Assembly (NCBI GenBank): GCA_001661515.1
Contig: LUVW01000018.1
Location: 206,177 to 270,176, forward strand
From: Capniomyces stellatus
Taxonomy: Eukaryota > Kickxellomycota > Harpellomycetes > Harpellales > Legeriomycetaceae
Length of the DNA: 64,000 nucleotides
Direction of reading: 5' to 3'
The notes beneath the pieces were generated by a model. It was not told where the DNA came from. It searched no databases and saw nothing but the letters and a program-made list of their open reading frames with translations. This document shows positions 11,701 to 23,139 of the stretch, piece by piece (within the stretch, counting starts at the first letter, position 1; each line of letters begins with the position of its first letter). Made by a program: the position numbers and the translations under genes.

Positions 11701-12887
11701 TTTTTAATCAGTCGTGTGGAACAGGTTATGTGCTTAAGCCTCGCTATTTAAGAAACCCTTATCCTTTTGCTAGCAGCAAGGACAGCATGGGTGTAGAAGA
11801 TTTGGAATTGGTTACTAGTGGTAAACCCGAAATGCTCGACTGCGAACAAAATCAAACCGACTTATCTAACGCTAGCAACACTAGCAATAATAATAGCAGA
11901 ACCAAACGCATATCTGACCACAGTACAGGATTTGTTGATGATGTCCAAGACAACTATGGCCAATATTCAGCGAATTCCAAGAAACAAGCTAGAGCGATTA
12001 TTATCCAGCTTCTGTACGCTGATGCTGGGAATTTTGAGCTAAATCATTTTGAAAACCAAAGTGTGATATGCAGCGCTAGTCTCAAATTCTCTGGAAAAAC
12101 TCCTAAAATCAGCTCAGAGCAGACAAAGCTGTATCGCAAATCAAACGAGGGATCTTATTTTACGACCAAGGACGATATTTTTGACGAGACACCGCTTGGA
12201 ACTTACCAGAAGTCTCGTGATAAATCTCGTCCCAATTCCCTCAAGTCTAAAAATTCGCTGTTTAATAAACCATACACCTCATATATAGAGTCTTCTCTTA
12301 CACATTTACCTACCAAACTTGGCGGCTCCAATAGAAGTATAATTCCCAAAAGGCTAATGAAGATCCACGAAAAGCTAAGTTGGAAACCAGCGAAGGACAA
12401 AACAACCAAGATATTTGATATCTTTAAGCCTCCTCAACGGAGATCGCACAAGCCCTCTTCGCTAAACTCCGACTATTACTTGGGCTCAACAGCGCATAAA
12501 AGCTTCCGGTCGGTTCCTGCGCCTTTGTGCTCTTATTCAGGCGCATCTTGGGCTGACGAAAATGTGCGCATATCAGTTGATGACAGTAGCTTGGTGGTTG
12601 TTCGGTTTTCATTGTCAATTTGTCCAACACTTCACACATATCCAAGTAACAATGGCAGCACTCGCAGCAGTGATAAGGGATTCAACTCTGTGGGCATGGG
12701 AAGTTATAGCTACGGAAGCCTAAATAATGAAAGTGGAATAGCCAGCGCTTATGTTTCTGCAAATTCGCTAAAGCAAGGTTATAGAGTTATTGATCTCCTC
12801 CCAATTCAAAGCTTTTCAAACTCTTTGCCATCTGATTCATGTGTATCACCATCTCCATCAGTCTTTGTACATATACGCTACGAATAA
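8769..12887 (+). CDS. PLC1: Phosphoinositide-specific phospholipase C (PLC delta-like)
   Basis: Five exons fit: about 8769-9123, 9428-10351, 10543-10597, 10729-11123, 11488-12887 (about 1043 codons). Order: PH domain (split by the first intron), EF-hand-like region, catalytic X and Y boxes, C2. It should cleave PIP2 to IP3 and diacylglycerol. Catalytic residues are visible: SSSHNTYLL (first His), LDCWDG across the exon 2-3 junction (metal-binding acids), ICHGRTL (second His), ILSLE (metal Glu), and in Y the [10 protein letters not shown] and ALNFQT motifs plus KPRYLR. The C2 region holds an insertion of more than 100 basic, Ser-rich residues (about 12080-12540). The 5' start is uncertain: the frame opens after a stop at 8745 and the first in-frame ATG is internal, so an upstream exon or a later start is likely. 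Confidence 0.85.
11261..11445. repeat. 9-bp minisatellite (CCTAATAAT) with GGTACTAAT variants
   Basis: About 20 copies of a 9-bp unit, with GGTACTAAT variants placed in pairs at the middle and the end. It lies between phospholipase C exons 4 and 5. Joining 11123 to 11488 across GT-AG sites in matching phase gives a normal X-Y linker, so I place the array inside a 364-nt intron. Read as protein it would give NNP repeats in one frame and Ile/Leu repeats in the frame of exon 5. Confidence 0.85.
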
Positions 12888-13932
12888 CTTTCTACTTGTT
12901 CTTTTTATTTGTTTTTCACTATTTTTTAATTCAGGCTATGTATTTTACGTTTCGATTTGTGCTATTGATTCACTTTATGCTGCTCCAGATACATGTTTAT
13001 TTTTTGCCTCCTGTTTGATCAATTGTAGAATAAAAGTAAAAGCAAAATAAAATACCAGGGCATATTATGACATATGTATAAGACCTTCCTGCCTTCAAGT
13101 TATAAAGGAACCATATCATTTACGCTATACTCCTTGCTGGGCTTTTCGCCGATATACCCTCGACTTTCAAACTAAACATTTCTTTTTGATTTTTGACCTT
13201 TTTTTGGACTTTATTTTTATTTTATTTTATGCAAAACAGCTCATTTGGTAAGCCATTCGTTTGTAAAAATTCAAAGACTTTTTGATCCTATTAAACGAAG
13301 CACAGTGTTCAGGCTGAACACCATGAGGTATTGTACTTTACACTCGTTTTTTTTTGCTCTAATGTACTTTGCTTGATCCAAGTTCTCTTCCGCTTTGAAA
13401 TACTTTAGCTAAATTAAATGTTGATTATGAAGTCCATAAGCCAATAGTAACGATGCCTTTACATTGCTTAACCTGATTACAAACACGAGTATACATAGAC
13501 ACAATTAATTATGTCATTTAATAAAAACAGAAACAGTATTTGATAAACAACAATACTAACATGTCTGAATAACAACACTTCCTCCTTGCGGACACCACAG
13601 TACTGAGCTATATTAAAGCACACCTGCTGATTAGCATATTAGTATTAGCGGGCATTTACCAAATTAGACAGATTAAAAACCCAATTAATAGAAATTCAGT
13701 ACTAAACGATAAAGTTGAAAGCCAATTATACAGGGGAATACTGTATTGCATTAGTTTGTCTTTAGCTCATCCGGCTTCACAAAAAAAACCTCCCACTTAA
13801 TTAAGGCAAATACTAACTATTTATGTAAATAAAACAAAGCTAGTAACTCTTTTAAAACTAACATACGCTCTAAATAAATGTACTTTAATGCTCTTCTTCG
13901 CTCATCTAGTACTATAGGCCGGAGATGTGCGC

Positions 13933-14073
13933 GGAGGGGGAGAGGGAAGGGGGGGGGGGGTTGAACTAGGATATCTAAACATACGTTTTACTTTCTTTGA
14001 TTTTGGCGAATTTTATAAGCGTGGTTACAACCCAACTCCTTTGTAAACGCGCGCTTTCTCCTCCCCTCCCCCG
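13933..14073. repeat. G-rich block facing a C-rich block (imperfect inverted pair)
   Basis: A purine block with GCGCGGAGGGGGAGAGGG and a G12 run (about 13928-13960) is followed about 90 bp later by a pyrimidine block CGCGCTTTCTCCTCCCCTCC (about 14048-14071). The two are roughly, not exactly, complementary in inverted orientation. A hairpin or G-quadruplex is possible; no function is assigned. Confidence 0.5.
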
Positions 14074-15635
14074 TTTTATATTTTGTTAAATTTTGATTCT
14101 GAATCACAATGACAAATCGCCAAAAATGTTTAGCTTTATTAGTAATATCAAATGTTAGCAATTTATTAAACTCCAGTAGTTAGTGTAGCCAAACGAACCT
14201 ATAGGGCATATATTATTTTTCTCGAGTATTTGTTTAAAAACTTGGTTGTTTTCATATTGGTTTGAAATCACACAAAGTTCTGATTTATTTATATAAAAGT
14301 AAATTAATCTAGTCTTCTTAAACTATCGGTCAATTTCTTTTTTAGGGTGCTCTCAAGAAGAAAACCTACTTAAAATACCCGCAACATTTAAAAGGGCCAT
14401 CCCACATAATAGTGAATGACATCTTGATGTACGCCGTTTGCTCTGCTGTTTTGCATCTCTGAAACTTGAAATTACTAAATTATGTTTGTTTTAGATAGTC
14501 AAAAGGTGTCATCGCAATTTTAAATAGTCGGTTTTTATAATTGGGTTTCAAAGTTCATAAGAGAAACATATGGTATAGTCATCAACATAATTTAGCAAAT
14601 AGCACTGAAAAAGGTATACCCGTGTATCAACAAAGCTTAAAGACCGCAGGTGATTATATATTGAAACAATATCTAGTTTTCTTCCCTCTTCAGGCCTCTT
14701 ATCTGCATTCTTTCTTTTCATTTTATTTTCTCTTTCTTGAGATATAATATAGCCGAGTTGCTTTAAAAGTGGCATACTTGGTTTGTTATTGCTTTAGGTT
14801 AAGGACCAAAGGAGCATGTTGCTTATGAAAATATCCAATCAGTCCATCGATCTTGGTGCTTTATTATGTTATTTTGTTGATTTTTTAATTCGGGTATGAT
14901 ATGGGTCAAGATTTTGAAGAGATTCATGATTGATACAAAAATTAAAACTTGAATTGTTGGATTTGTAATTTTTTTTGTAATATTTTTCAACGTTCTTTTA
15001 AAAATTTAGCTGGCTTTCATTGTTGGACAAGATTATTTTCTCTCCAGGAATTCACTCAATGAAAAGAAAATTTCGGCTTCATTTGAATTGACTCAAATAC
15101 CAGTCAATATGACAATTTAGCGAATTGGATGTACTTGGTAGAAGTACGCCTGGTTCTTTGTAGGAGGAGATTTGACTTTGTATTGTCAATTAGAAGAACC
15201 ACACAAGGGCACGTTCTAGAGGATGAATAGCCAAACAGTTATTTTAGGTTTGCAGTATAAGTTTAATCAAGCTTACGACACCTTGGACATATTGTATTTG
15301 TTTGTCTATGTCTAGCGGTGCAGTTGTTAACAAGCCAGTGTTAATGATTCCATACAAAATTAAAAAAAAGTAGAGGAATGGTAACCTCAATGGAAAGTGA
15401 GTTAATAAGGCTGGAATTAGGCGTTGACCAATCCATTTACTTTTTATCGTTACGGATGTAAAAAAAAGTATCTATGCGACAGCTTGCATTTTACATCTTA
15501 GAGCGGCTAAAAAACTTTGGTGAATATGCTAGCTTTTGTTATACATACTTGCAATTATCTTCCTTATTTTATTCTTGCATACTTTTAACAAAGCTTTTGC
15601 TTTGGTTCTGTTCAAGTGCTAGGGTCTAATTTTCT

Positions 15636-15680
15636 GGGGGGGGGGGGGGNNNNNNNNNNNNNNNNNGGGGGGGGGGGGGG
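15636..15680. other. Assembly gap inside a poly-G tract
   Basis: Seventeen Ns (15650-15666) are flanked by 14 Gs on each side, then by TTG/CTG trinucleotide repeats. This is a scaffold gap at a homopolymer; the true length is unknown. Confidence 0.97.
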
Positions 15681-17765
15681 TTGTTGTTGTTGCTGTTGCT
15701 GTTGCTGCGTTAGTTTTCACCGTAAAATGATGCAAAAGTTTTGGTCAAGTAGCCATATACAAAGCCCATGCTAATCGCAGTCATTTATTGGCATCGACCG
15801 TTAATTAAGCTTTACTAGCACCATATCATCAAAAAAATTTGGGCGAGGTGGAGTAAGCAAAGTAACGTTATGGGCTACTTGTATTTAATTACTTGTATAT
15901 TATCTGGTTTGTCACACTTGTACATGCATACATGAAATGTTATGTTTTTTTTAGTCTAGCTTAAAACACAAAGTGCTATACACATATTTTCCGTATAACA
16001 AACAAGCTTAAATAAGGTGAGTATGATGGCGTTACTCTGTTTAAAAAAGTTTATATTCGTAGAGATGACAAATAACGATGTACTCTTATGAACAAGGTTT
16101 ATTGATAAACCATTTAGAGAGGGAGAATGGAGTTTCAGATAACTTTTATATTTGAAACAAATTACTATTTAATTTGCTTTAAGATTAACATTGGAATAAT
16201 GTTTTGAGTGACTAGGATGACTAATTTCTATTACCATTGATGATTTTGCAAACGTTTTTAATTTAAATCATTTTAATGTCAAAGCTAGGATTGAGAGCGT
16301 AGGATGGTTTATAAAGTTTTTATCAGCAATTTCTAATCAGTTTTAGAGTAGTACAATTTAGATCAGTTGTATTTAGGACACTTGGAGTGTTAAACTTTTA
16401 TTGTTTTCATAAAACATTCACACTTTATTTGTAGACTTTGAAAGAGGAAATCCATGGATAGTGACAATTATTTGTGGGCAATTCTGTACTTGAGTGAACA
16501 CATATGCAGAAATAATACAAGGCCAATATAATCAAACATATTTGTTGTGTTCTTCTTGAAAATCAAAATCAATTGATGTAAAGCGCGTTGAATATATACA
16601 TATAGATAAAATTAATAGGTGTAAATTATATTCAGTTTTAACCAACTACTATGTAATATGTATAATTATTAAGCGTACCAATCCAATAAAATAGAGAGAC
16701 GGCATTCTAGTTATTAGTCCTTTACAGCAAGTGCGACTTTACAGGGAATTTTATCCGTTTGCAGAATGTTCTTTTCAGTTTGGCAATTTATTTATCTTTG
16801 GCATTTGTTCAGTTAATTGATTTTGTAATAGTAATTGAATAGTAAGCTTTGGTTTAGGGGAATAGGAAAGGGAGAGGATTAAATTAAAAAAAGGCGTTGT
16901 TGATGGTGGTATTCGAAAGCAAATTAAATTAAATTATAGCTAAGCGTTCTAGAAATCTATCAAATTTCAAGATTTTTATTATATTCCACAATCAAATCAT
17001 ATCATTTCAAATCAAAAGGCATACACCAATTGCATATATTAAAACTGTTGCTGAGTTTGAAATTTAATTTTGCAGCTATTGTAAAATTAAATTAGGAAAT
17101 AAATAGGCCTGATTAGATTTTAGCACATTTTGTTATCCTTAGCAGCATTAGTAACTTTGTATCCTTTGGACGCTTTATTTTTTACGTTAGAAAAAATGGA
17201 AAAAATAATCCATCAACAAATTCCTAAAATGCTACGTTATGTAAACGTAACAAACTCGATAAAAGTGCTAAACTAAAGCTATAAAGAAGCTATTCAAAAT
17301 TAAACAGCTTTTATCGAACGTATAACCCAAATGGTTAATTTCAAACCTTATTATATAAATTGCCTCAAATATATCTATCGTATTTTTTTTATTTTTTTTT
17401 ACATCCTATCTATTAAAAAACAAAATCTACAAGTATAATACATTTGCACCAATTTCCAAAATAGCGGCTTTAAAAGGTAATTGTTTTTTAATATAAATAG
17501 CCAGCAAAGTTTGCAATCAGAGTTGCGACTTGATCAGTTCCTTTCTTTTTTTGACATTTATTTTATTTTTCTACTTTAAAGTTATAAAGTATGTATATAT
17601 AGTCTATAATCTACATTTTGAAGGAACCCTAAACTAAAATCACAATACAGAAGAATAAAATATATACGTGCGTATATATGTATATGTAAATATATATCAG
17701 TACACCCAATTATAGAACAAAATACAACTTTGTTAATAGCAACAAAAACAAAGACACACTGGTCA

Positions 17766-18933
17766 ATGGAAGACAATTATTGTTGGGGTAGCAGTAGCTC
17801 CTTTACTAAAAATAAAAATGACGGTATAGATATGAATAGGCGATATGATCTAGAAATCGTCCAAAATCCTATCAGAGCTCGGATGTGTGGTTTTGGAGAA
17901 AAGGATAGAAGACCGATAGACCCACCTCCAGCTGTACAGCTGATTGTTTACGACAGCAAGGACAATATCGTAGAGTAAGTAAGCTCAGCTTTTCTTGGGA
18001 TGATGCAACAATTACGTCTTACTTTTATTGATTGGACTTTTACTTGGCTTGGTTAGGCTGGACGAAACAGAGTCAACAAAGATGGTCGTTATGGCTTCAC
18101 TATGGTCAGAAAATGGAAAGAATAAATGTGATATAGTTATAAACCCCTCATCGATTCCTGCACCACAGTCAGCGACTTACAATAATGCCGTCGCCGTTAT
18201 ATCTTTAAACGAACCCCAAAAGATGAAAAACCTAATAGGCACAACAGTGTCATCTGGGTTCCAACTACATGACGATCGTAAAAAAACAGGAACTTTTTTC
18301 GTTTTTAACGACCTTTCGGTTAGGACTGAGGGGAGGTTTACGCTAAAGTTCTCATTTATGGATTTGAAAAGGTATTAGTCTGATATAATTATGGTTGCGG
18401 TTACTATTATCGTCAACCCGTCACTCGGTACTATCTACCCTTTACATTTCAACCTTTACTCTATCCTTTAACTATTTTTTTCAACTATTCACGACTACTT
18501 TCTTGTTGGCCTACTAGTACTGGTGCTGCCATTTCTATAATCACGGCCATTATTGCCGGTTTCTTTGCCCCGATCTTGCTCAAATTGTATTTTACTAACT
18601 TTGTATTTTTCTAGTGCTGAACAGAATTTGGGAAAGTCTGACGTTCTTGTAGAGAGGATTAGCATTCCCTTTGACGTTTACTCTGCAAAGAATTTCCCTG
18701 GAATGACAGGTATAGTTCTCATTCATCTTACAGTCATTCCCATCCGCTTGGTGGTATGGTACTCTATGATTTATGCTACTAGAATTTCTATGCTGGATTT
18801 TATAGGTTCAACAGCATTATCCAAAGCCTTTTCAGAGCAAGGGATGAGAATCCCGATTAGAAACATGCCTAGAGTACGAAACAAAAACTCGCTTAGTAAC
18901 TTGAATACGGATGGTGATCGAGCAAAGAAGTAA
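17766..18933 (+). CDS. Velvet-domain transcriptional regulator
   Basis: Four exons: 17766-17974, 18057-18371, 18615-18709, 18806-18933; 248 residues. Velvet proteins (VeA, VelB, VosA, VelC) are fungal DNA-binding regulators with an NF-kappaB-like fold that coordinate development and secondary metabolism. Visible velvet features are YDLEIVQNPIRARMCGFGEKDRRPIDPPP near the N-terminus, LIVYDS, a central MVVMASLWS strand, FVFNDLSVRTEGRFTLKFSF, and the C-terminal VYSAKNFPGM...ALSKAFSEQG motif (all joined by GT-AG introns in phase). The domain fills almost the whole protein, so it is closer to short VelB/VosA-like members than to VeA. The subtype is not resolved. The last intron is 96 nt with no stop codon. 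Confidence 0.92.
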
Positions 18934-19330
18934 ACTGAATATAAAATAAAAAGACAGTAGCACGTAAATAGGTTCTGTCCAAGTTAAAGATAGTTGTTGA
19001 TTGTATAGTTTGTTAGAATTGCCTTGGATTGGTAGATTAGGTGTATGTGTTTTTAAAACCCCATGGCACATAGATTGTAATTAATCTTTATTTTTTTTTT
19101 GAAATTTATTATCAGTGATTTTGTTACTAATAAAGTTAATTGGGAGCCCCACTTTCTACGCACAACTTTTAAGGATCTTGTGGAAGGTTGTTTTGAAGTC
19201 TGATATTATGGATTTTGTATCATCTGTCTGACTCTATCGTTTGTTATTACTATTGTGCCAACACGGAGTGGCGGTGTGCGTCAATAGCAATATTAACATA
19301 TATCGCGATTTTGTAATTCCTCACCCTTCT

Positions 19331-19507
19331 CACCTCCCTTGACTAGCTTTCTTTTTTCTTTTCTTTTTTCTTTTCTCTTTCTCCTTTTCTCCTTTTCTCC
19401 TTTTCTCTTTTCATTTTTCGCTTTCTCTTTTTCTCTTCCATTTTCTTTTTTTTTCCTTCTTTTTTCTCTTCTTTTTTTTCTTTTTCCTTTTCTTTTTTTA
19501 AAAAAAA
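19331..19507. repeat. Polypyrimidine (CTTTT-rich) tract
   Basis: About 175 bp of nearly pure C/T on the plus strand, built from TTTTCTCC and CTTTTTTCTT variants. Long open frames on both strands here are artefacts of composition. Confidence 0.9.
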
Positions 19508-22500
19508 GGACAGAGAAGCCAAGAACAATTAGTCTGTTGTTCATATGAAAGCGTTTTGTCAATAGTTAATTATGACGGGTTATGGAAGGCTTTTTTTTTA
19601 AACAGATCGATAGTTGACAAATACGTTTTATCTTAATTCGTTGACTTTGTTGTCTACTTTGCCTGTCAAGTTTTTTTTAATTCTAGAAAAGGGAGGAAAA
19701 TGATTACCTTTTATCAGCAAATACTTTTACTTTTTGGAATTTGCGCAATGACATGTCAAAATCGGTTTTCAAAAGAGAAAAATAGTCGCATATACATACG
19801 CATTTAATCGGCCGTTTTAAAAGCAATATAACCTGAGATGATGTAATTGACTTTGGTGCCCCCACTCGATTTAGCCAACAAAGGGAATCAGAGAGTCGAT
19901 TTTTTTTTAAAAAAAGAAAATCTAATAAATGTTTTGTATACACAATCTTTAGATACTGCAGCCATTTGTTTTTGTTTTCGTTTTCGTTTTTTTTATAAAT
20001 AATGTTCACTTTTGAAAAGTCTAGACACGAGATATATCTGGCCAATTTGAAAGTTTTAGGTTTCAATTTAAACTAGTTTTTAAAAATAAAAATAAAAGAT
20101 CTCTTAGCACTGCCGTAAGGCCCTCTTAGTCTTTACTGAAGCTAGCAACTCCAAGTTGGCCTAATTTAAGTAATCCAATTGCTCACGATTTTATTAAGGC
20201 TAGTATATCGAATCAATTGTTTCAAAAGCGGAAATATATATCAATAATTGAAACATTGTTGGACTTCAAGTGCTATTAGCTCGAACTTTTTCATGTAATA
20301 TTTCCTTGGTCCTTTCCTTTTTAAAAGAAAAAGAAAAAAAAAACCACAAACACAAAGTTTAACTCAAAGTATGCGGGATAGTTTTTGCGAATATTGCTGA
20401 AGGAATTTAGTGGATTTTAGCTAATTTTGGATAATTGAACAGTTAGGTAAACAAACTTTAATCAATTAAATCAAAATTACTTGGTGTATGTTTGAAAAGG
20501 CTTTATAATCACTCTTAGATTCCGTTTATTTAGTTTTACACAGACTTACCTTATTGGATTTTGAATTATAGTCAAGTAGAGATATTCACAGAAAATGTTA
20601 ATCAACATTTTACCAGCCTGTTGTGTTCAAAAGTAAAATGGTTAATGTTTAGCAAGTTTGAAGTTCCTAAAAAGGAAAACGTGGTAGTAATAACGTTCAT
20701 TTTTTTGTGATGTTTATCTCCAACCTTTCCAGTAGTTGCGTTTAGCTTTTGCATTTGAAGGAGGATATAAAGTACAATGGCTTTTATCTACAAAAATAGT
20801 TTAACTCGGTTAGTTGATTGCTTACTTTGAGTTCCTTACGCTTCATTGAGGAAAGGGTTAGAGGTCATGAATATGTATGCCTATTATTTTTCAAGTCGTT
20901 CAGTTTCTGTTTTTCATTTTTTTTTCTTTCGTTTTATTATTACTTTTGAAATTGAATTTGTAATGTGTCTTGACTAAATAGTAAGAATATTTCTCCTTGA
21001 AGTTTTTTTGCTTTATGTTCCTTGGCAAATAGTTTTGCCTAAAAAATGTAGGATTTAAGTCTCAAAATCAAACCTTCCAAGATCCCGAACATACACTACA
21101 ACAACATCCATCAATAGCAGTAGTCAAATGGCACTACGGTATTAGAAGTCGTGATATCTAATGATAATTCATTGCAAGCCAACCATATAATACATTTTCC
21201 ACATTGGGCGACCGGAACTAAGGTTTACTAATCACTCGGATTAAAATGCAAAGGTTATATGCGGTAACTCGGCCTTTTTATCCATGAAAAATGTTAAAGT
21301 CCCATTATCATATTGTAGGCAACTAAACACAAGTCTACATTCTTTGTACACTCTCAGTGCTTTGGCTATTCCTCTTACAGTAAGATTAGGCCCAATGGTC
21401 AAAATGTGCACAACTACCTTTTGTCCAATGTCATCAAACAAATTGGCAATTGTTATGATAAAAAAGGTAGATCATGACAATATCATCCCATCGCCATCTT
21501 TTTTCCGTCACCAAGTCCAAGTGCTCCTTAAGCATTATTGTTTTTATGTTATGAGCCTTTTTCAAGCTTAACCTTCGTAATACCCTATCGATGCTACTAG
21601 TACATGTGTAATCCGAGAATCTTGGAACAAATCTAGCTAAGATTACTCGCTCGCTTTGTAAATCTCAAAATAACTTTAAACAAGCAAATGGCCTGCTTAT
21701 AGGTATTAAAATAGCCCGAAGGCTGCTTAAATGGCAGCACTTTTAATTGTCCGCCAAGGTTCATTGAACTGTAAGTTGATGTGACCGATAGATATCCAAA
21801 CGCTGCTTATCTCAACATCGCTTTATCGCTAATAAATCCTTACAAAATATAATGAAGAATTCTGATACAAATATTTTGGTTATTTTAACATATATGAACA
21901 AATAGTATCATTTAGTTGCTTTGTTTTACTTTTACTATTTTTAATGTGTAAAATAAATCGTTGTTCCATCATTTTTTTTCGTTGCTAGCATTTTTTTTTC
22001 TTTCTTTAGTTCATTTACCTTTGCTTTTTATTTATTTTTGTTTTTAATGAAGTTACCTTTGATTTTTTTTATATTTTTTTCACTGGTTACCTTTGCTTTT
22101 TTCTCAAATTGATCTTTTTGGATAGTCCCAAAAAAAAACATGGTGTTATTTCAATTAAAAAAAAAACATGGTGAATAATTAAAAATGCAGACAAAATCCA
22201 TTTACATTGGCTTTATTTTGTTGAAAATGAAGCTATTTATGGTAAGAGAAAAATGATGAATATGGGAACCCCAGTTTCTTTTACCTTTACTTTTTTTTTC
22301 CAGTTTGTTGCTTTTTTCATAATAAATAATTTAGAATGATCATTTGCTTAATTTAGTGGCTATGACTCATCATTTCCGAGTGACACTACGCTTGGAGGCT
22401 GTAGTACATCCTTTAAATAAGGCACTTCCCTAAAGAAGCACCTTACTTTCTGTGCATTCAAAAATTGCTGCATTTACAAAAACCACGTTGGTTTTCAAAT

Positions 22501-22950
22501 GCTGGATTACTTTAAATCATATTATAATCAACAATTAAAAATTGCACCAATTACTTCCCCTATTAAGCACTAGAGGTAGATTATATTTGAACGGTAATCC
22601 GTAGTATTTTATGTTACTTCAATTGTGAAGAACCTGGACTATTTTATTGACGTATGATCACTTTGTACTGCCAATTGCTTTAGTAAACACTCAAGACAAT
22701 TTATCACATTTTTTTAATCTATCACTTGTGTTGATTGCAGTTTGAACTATGCTGATGTTTTTCCTCATGATTTTCTTATTTTACTTTTTAAAGCAAGCAA
22801 ATATCAAACTTCGTCTAATTAATATAATTTCAAGATTAATTTTAAACTTCTTTGTATAACTACATCTTGCATGCCGTAGATTGTCGTTGATTTTGAAATC
22901 TAGTTTTGAATAGGGTAAAGACAAGCTGCAGTAGTAAAAAAAAACCCAAA

Positions 22951-23025
22951 CTGACTCTGGTTTTGACTCTGGTTCTGACTCTGGTTCTGACTCTGGTTCT
23001 GACTCTGGTTCTGACTCTGACTCTG

Positions 23026-23116
<91 letters not shown>

Positions 23117-23139
23117 TTCTGACTCTGGTTCTGACTCTT
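22951..23139. repeat. Hexanucleotide minisatellite (GGCTCT / GGTTCTGACTCT)
   Basis: About 30 copies of a 6-bp unit. A homogeneous core of GGCTCT is flanked on both sides by 12-bp GGTTCTGACTCT units, suggesting expansion from the middle. The overlapping LA and SQ dipeptide frames have no ATG-anchored gene context. Confidence 0.9.

Larger units (their letters stand above)
12888..17765. other. Gene desert with assembly gap
   Basis: Nearly 4.9 kb with no convincing coding region on either strand. It is AT-rich with many A and T homopolymers. Notable contents are the G-rich and C-rich blocks at 13933-14073 and the N gap at 15650-15666. Open frames such as 14541-14747 are short, lack family signals and match chance expectation. 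No tRNA-like B-box arrangement was found by eye. Confidence 0.5.

Noticed and set aside
19293..19562. Lys/Arg-Glu-rich and Phe-Ser-rich frames over the pyrimidine tract
   Set aside because: Composition artefacts of a C/T tract open on both strands.
19704..20066. 120-codon minus-strand frame
   Set aside because: Starts at TTG, has no ATG until near its end and no domain signal; compatible with chance.
21241..21441. 66-codon minus-strand frame that looks protein-like (GQKVVVHILTIGPN)
   Set aside because: No ATG, no usable acceptor AG just upstream, and no match to a family I know.
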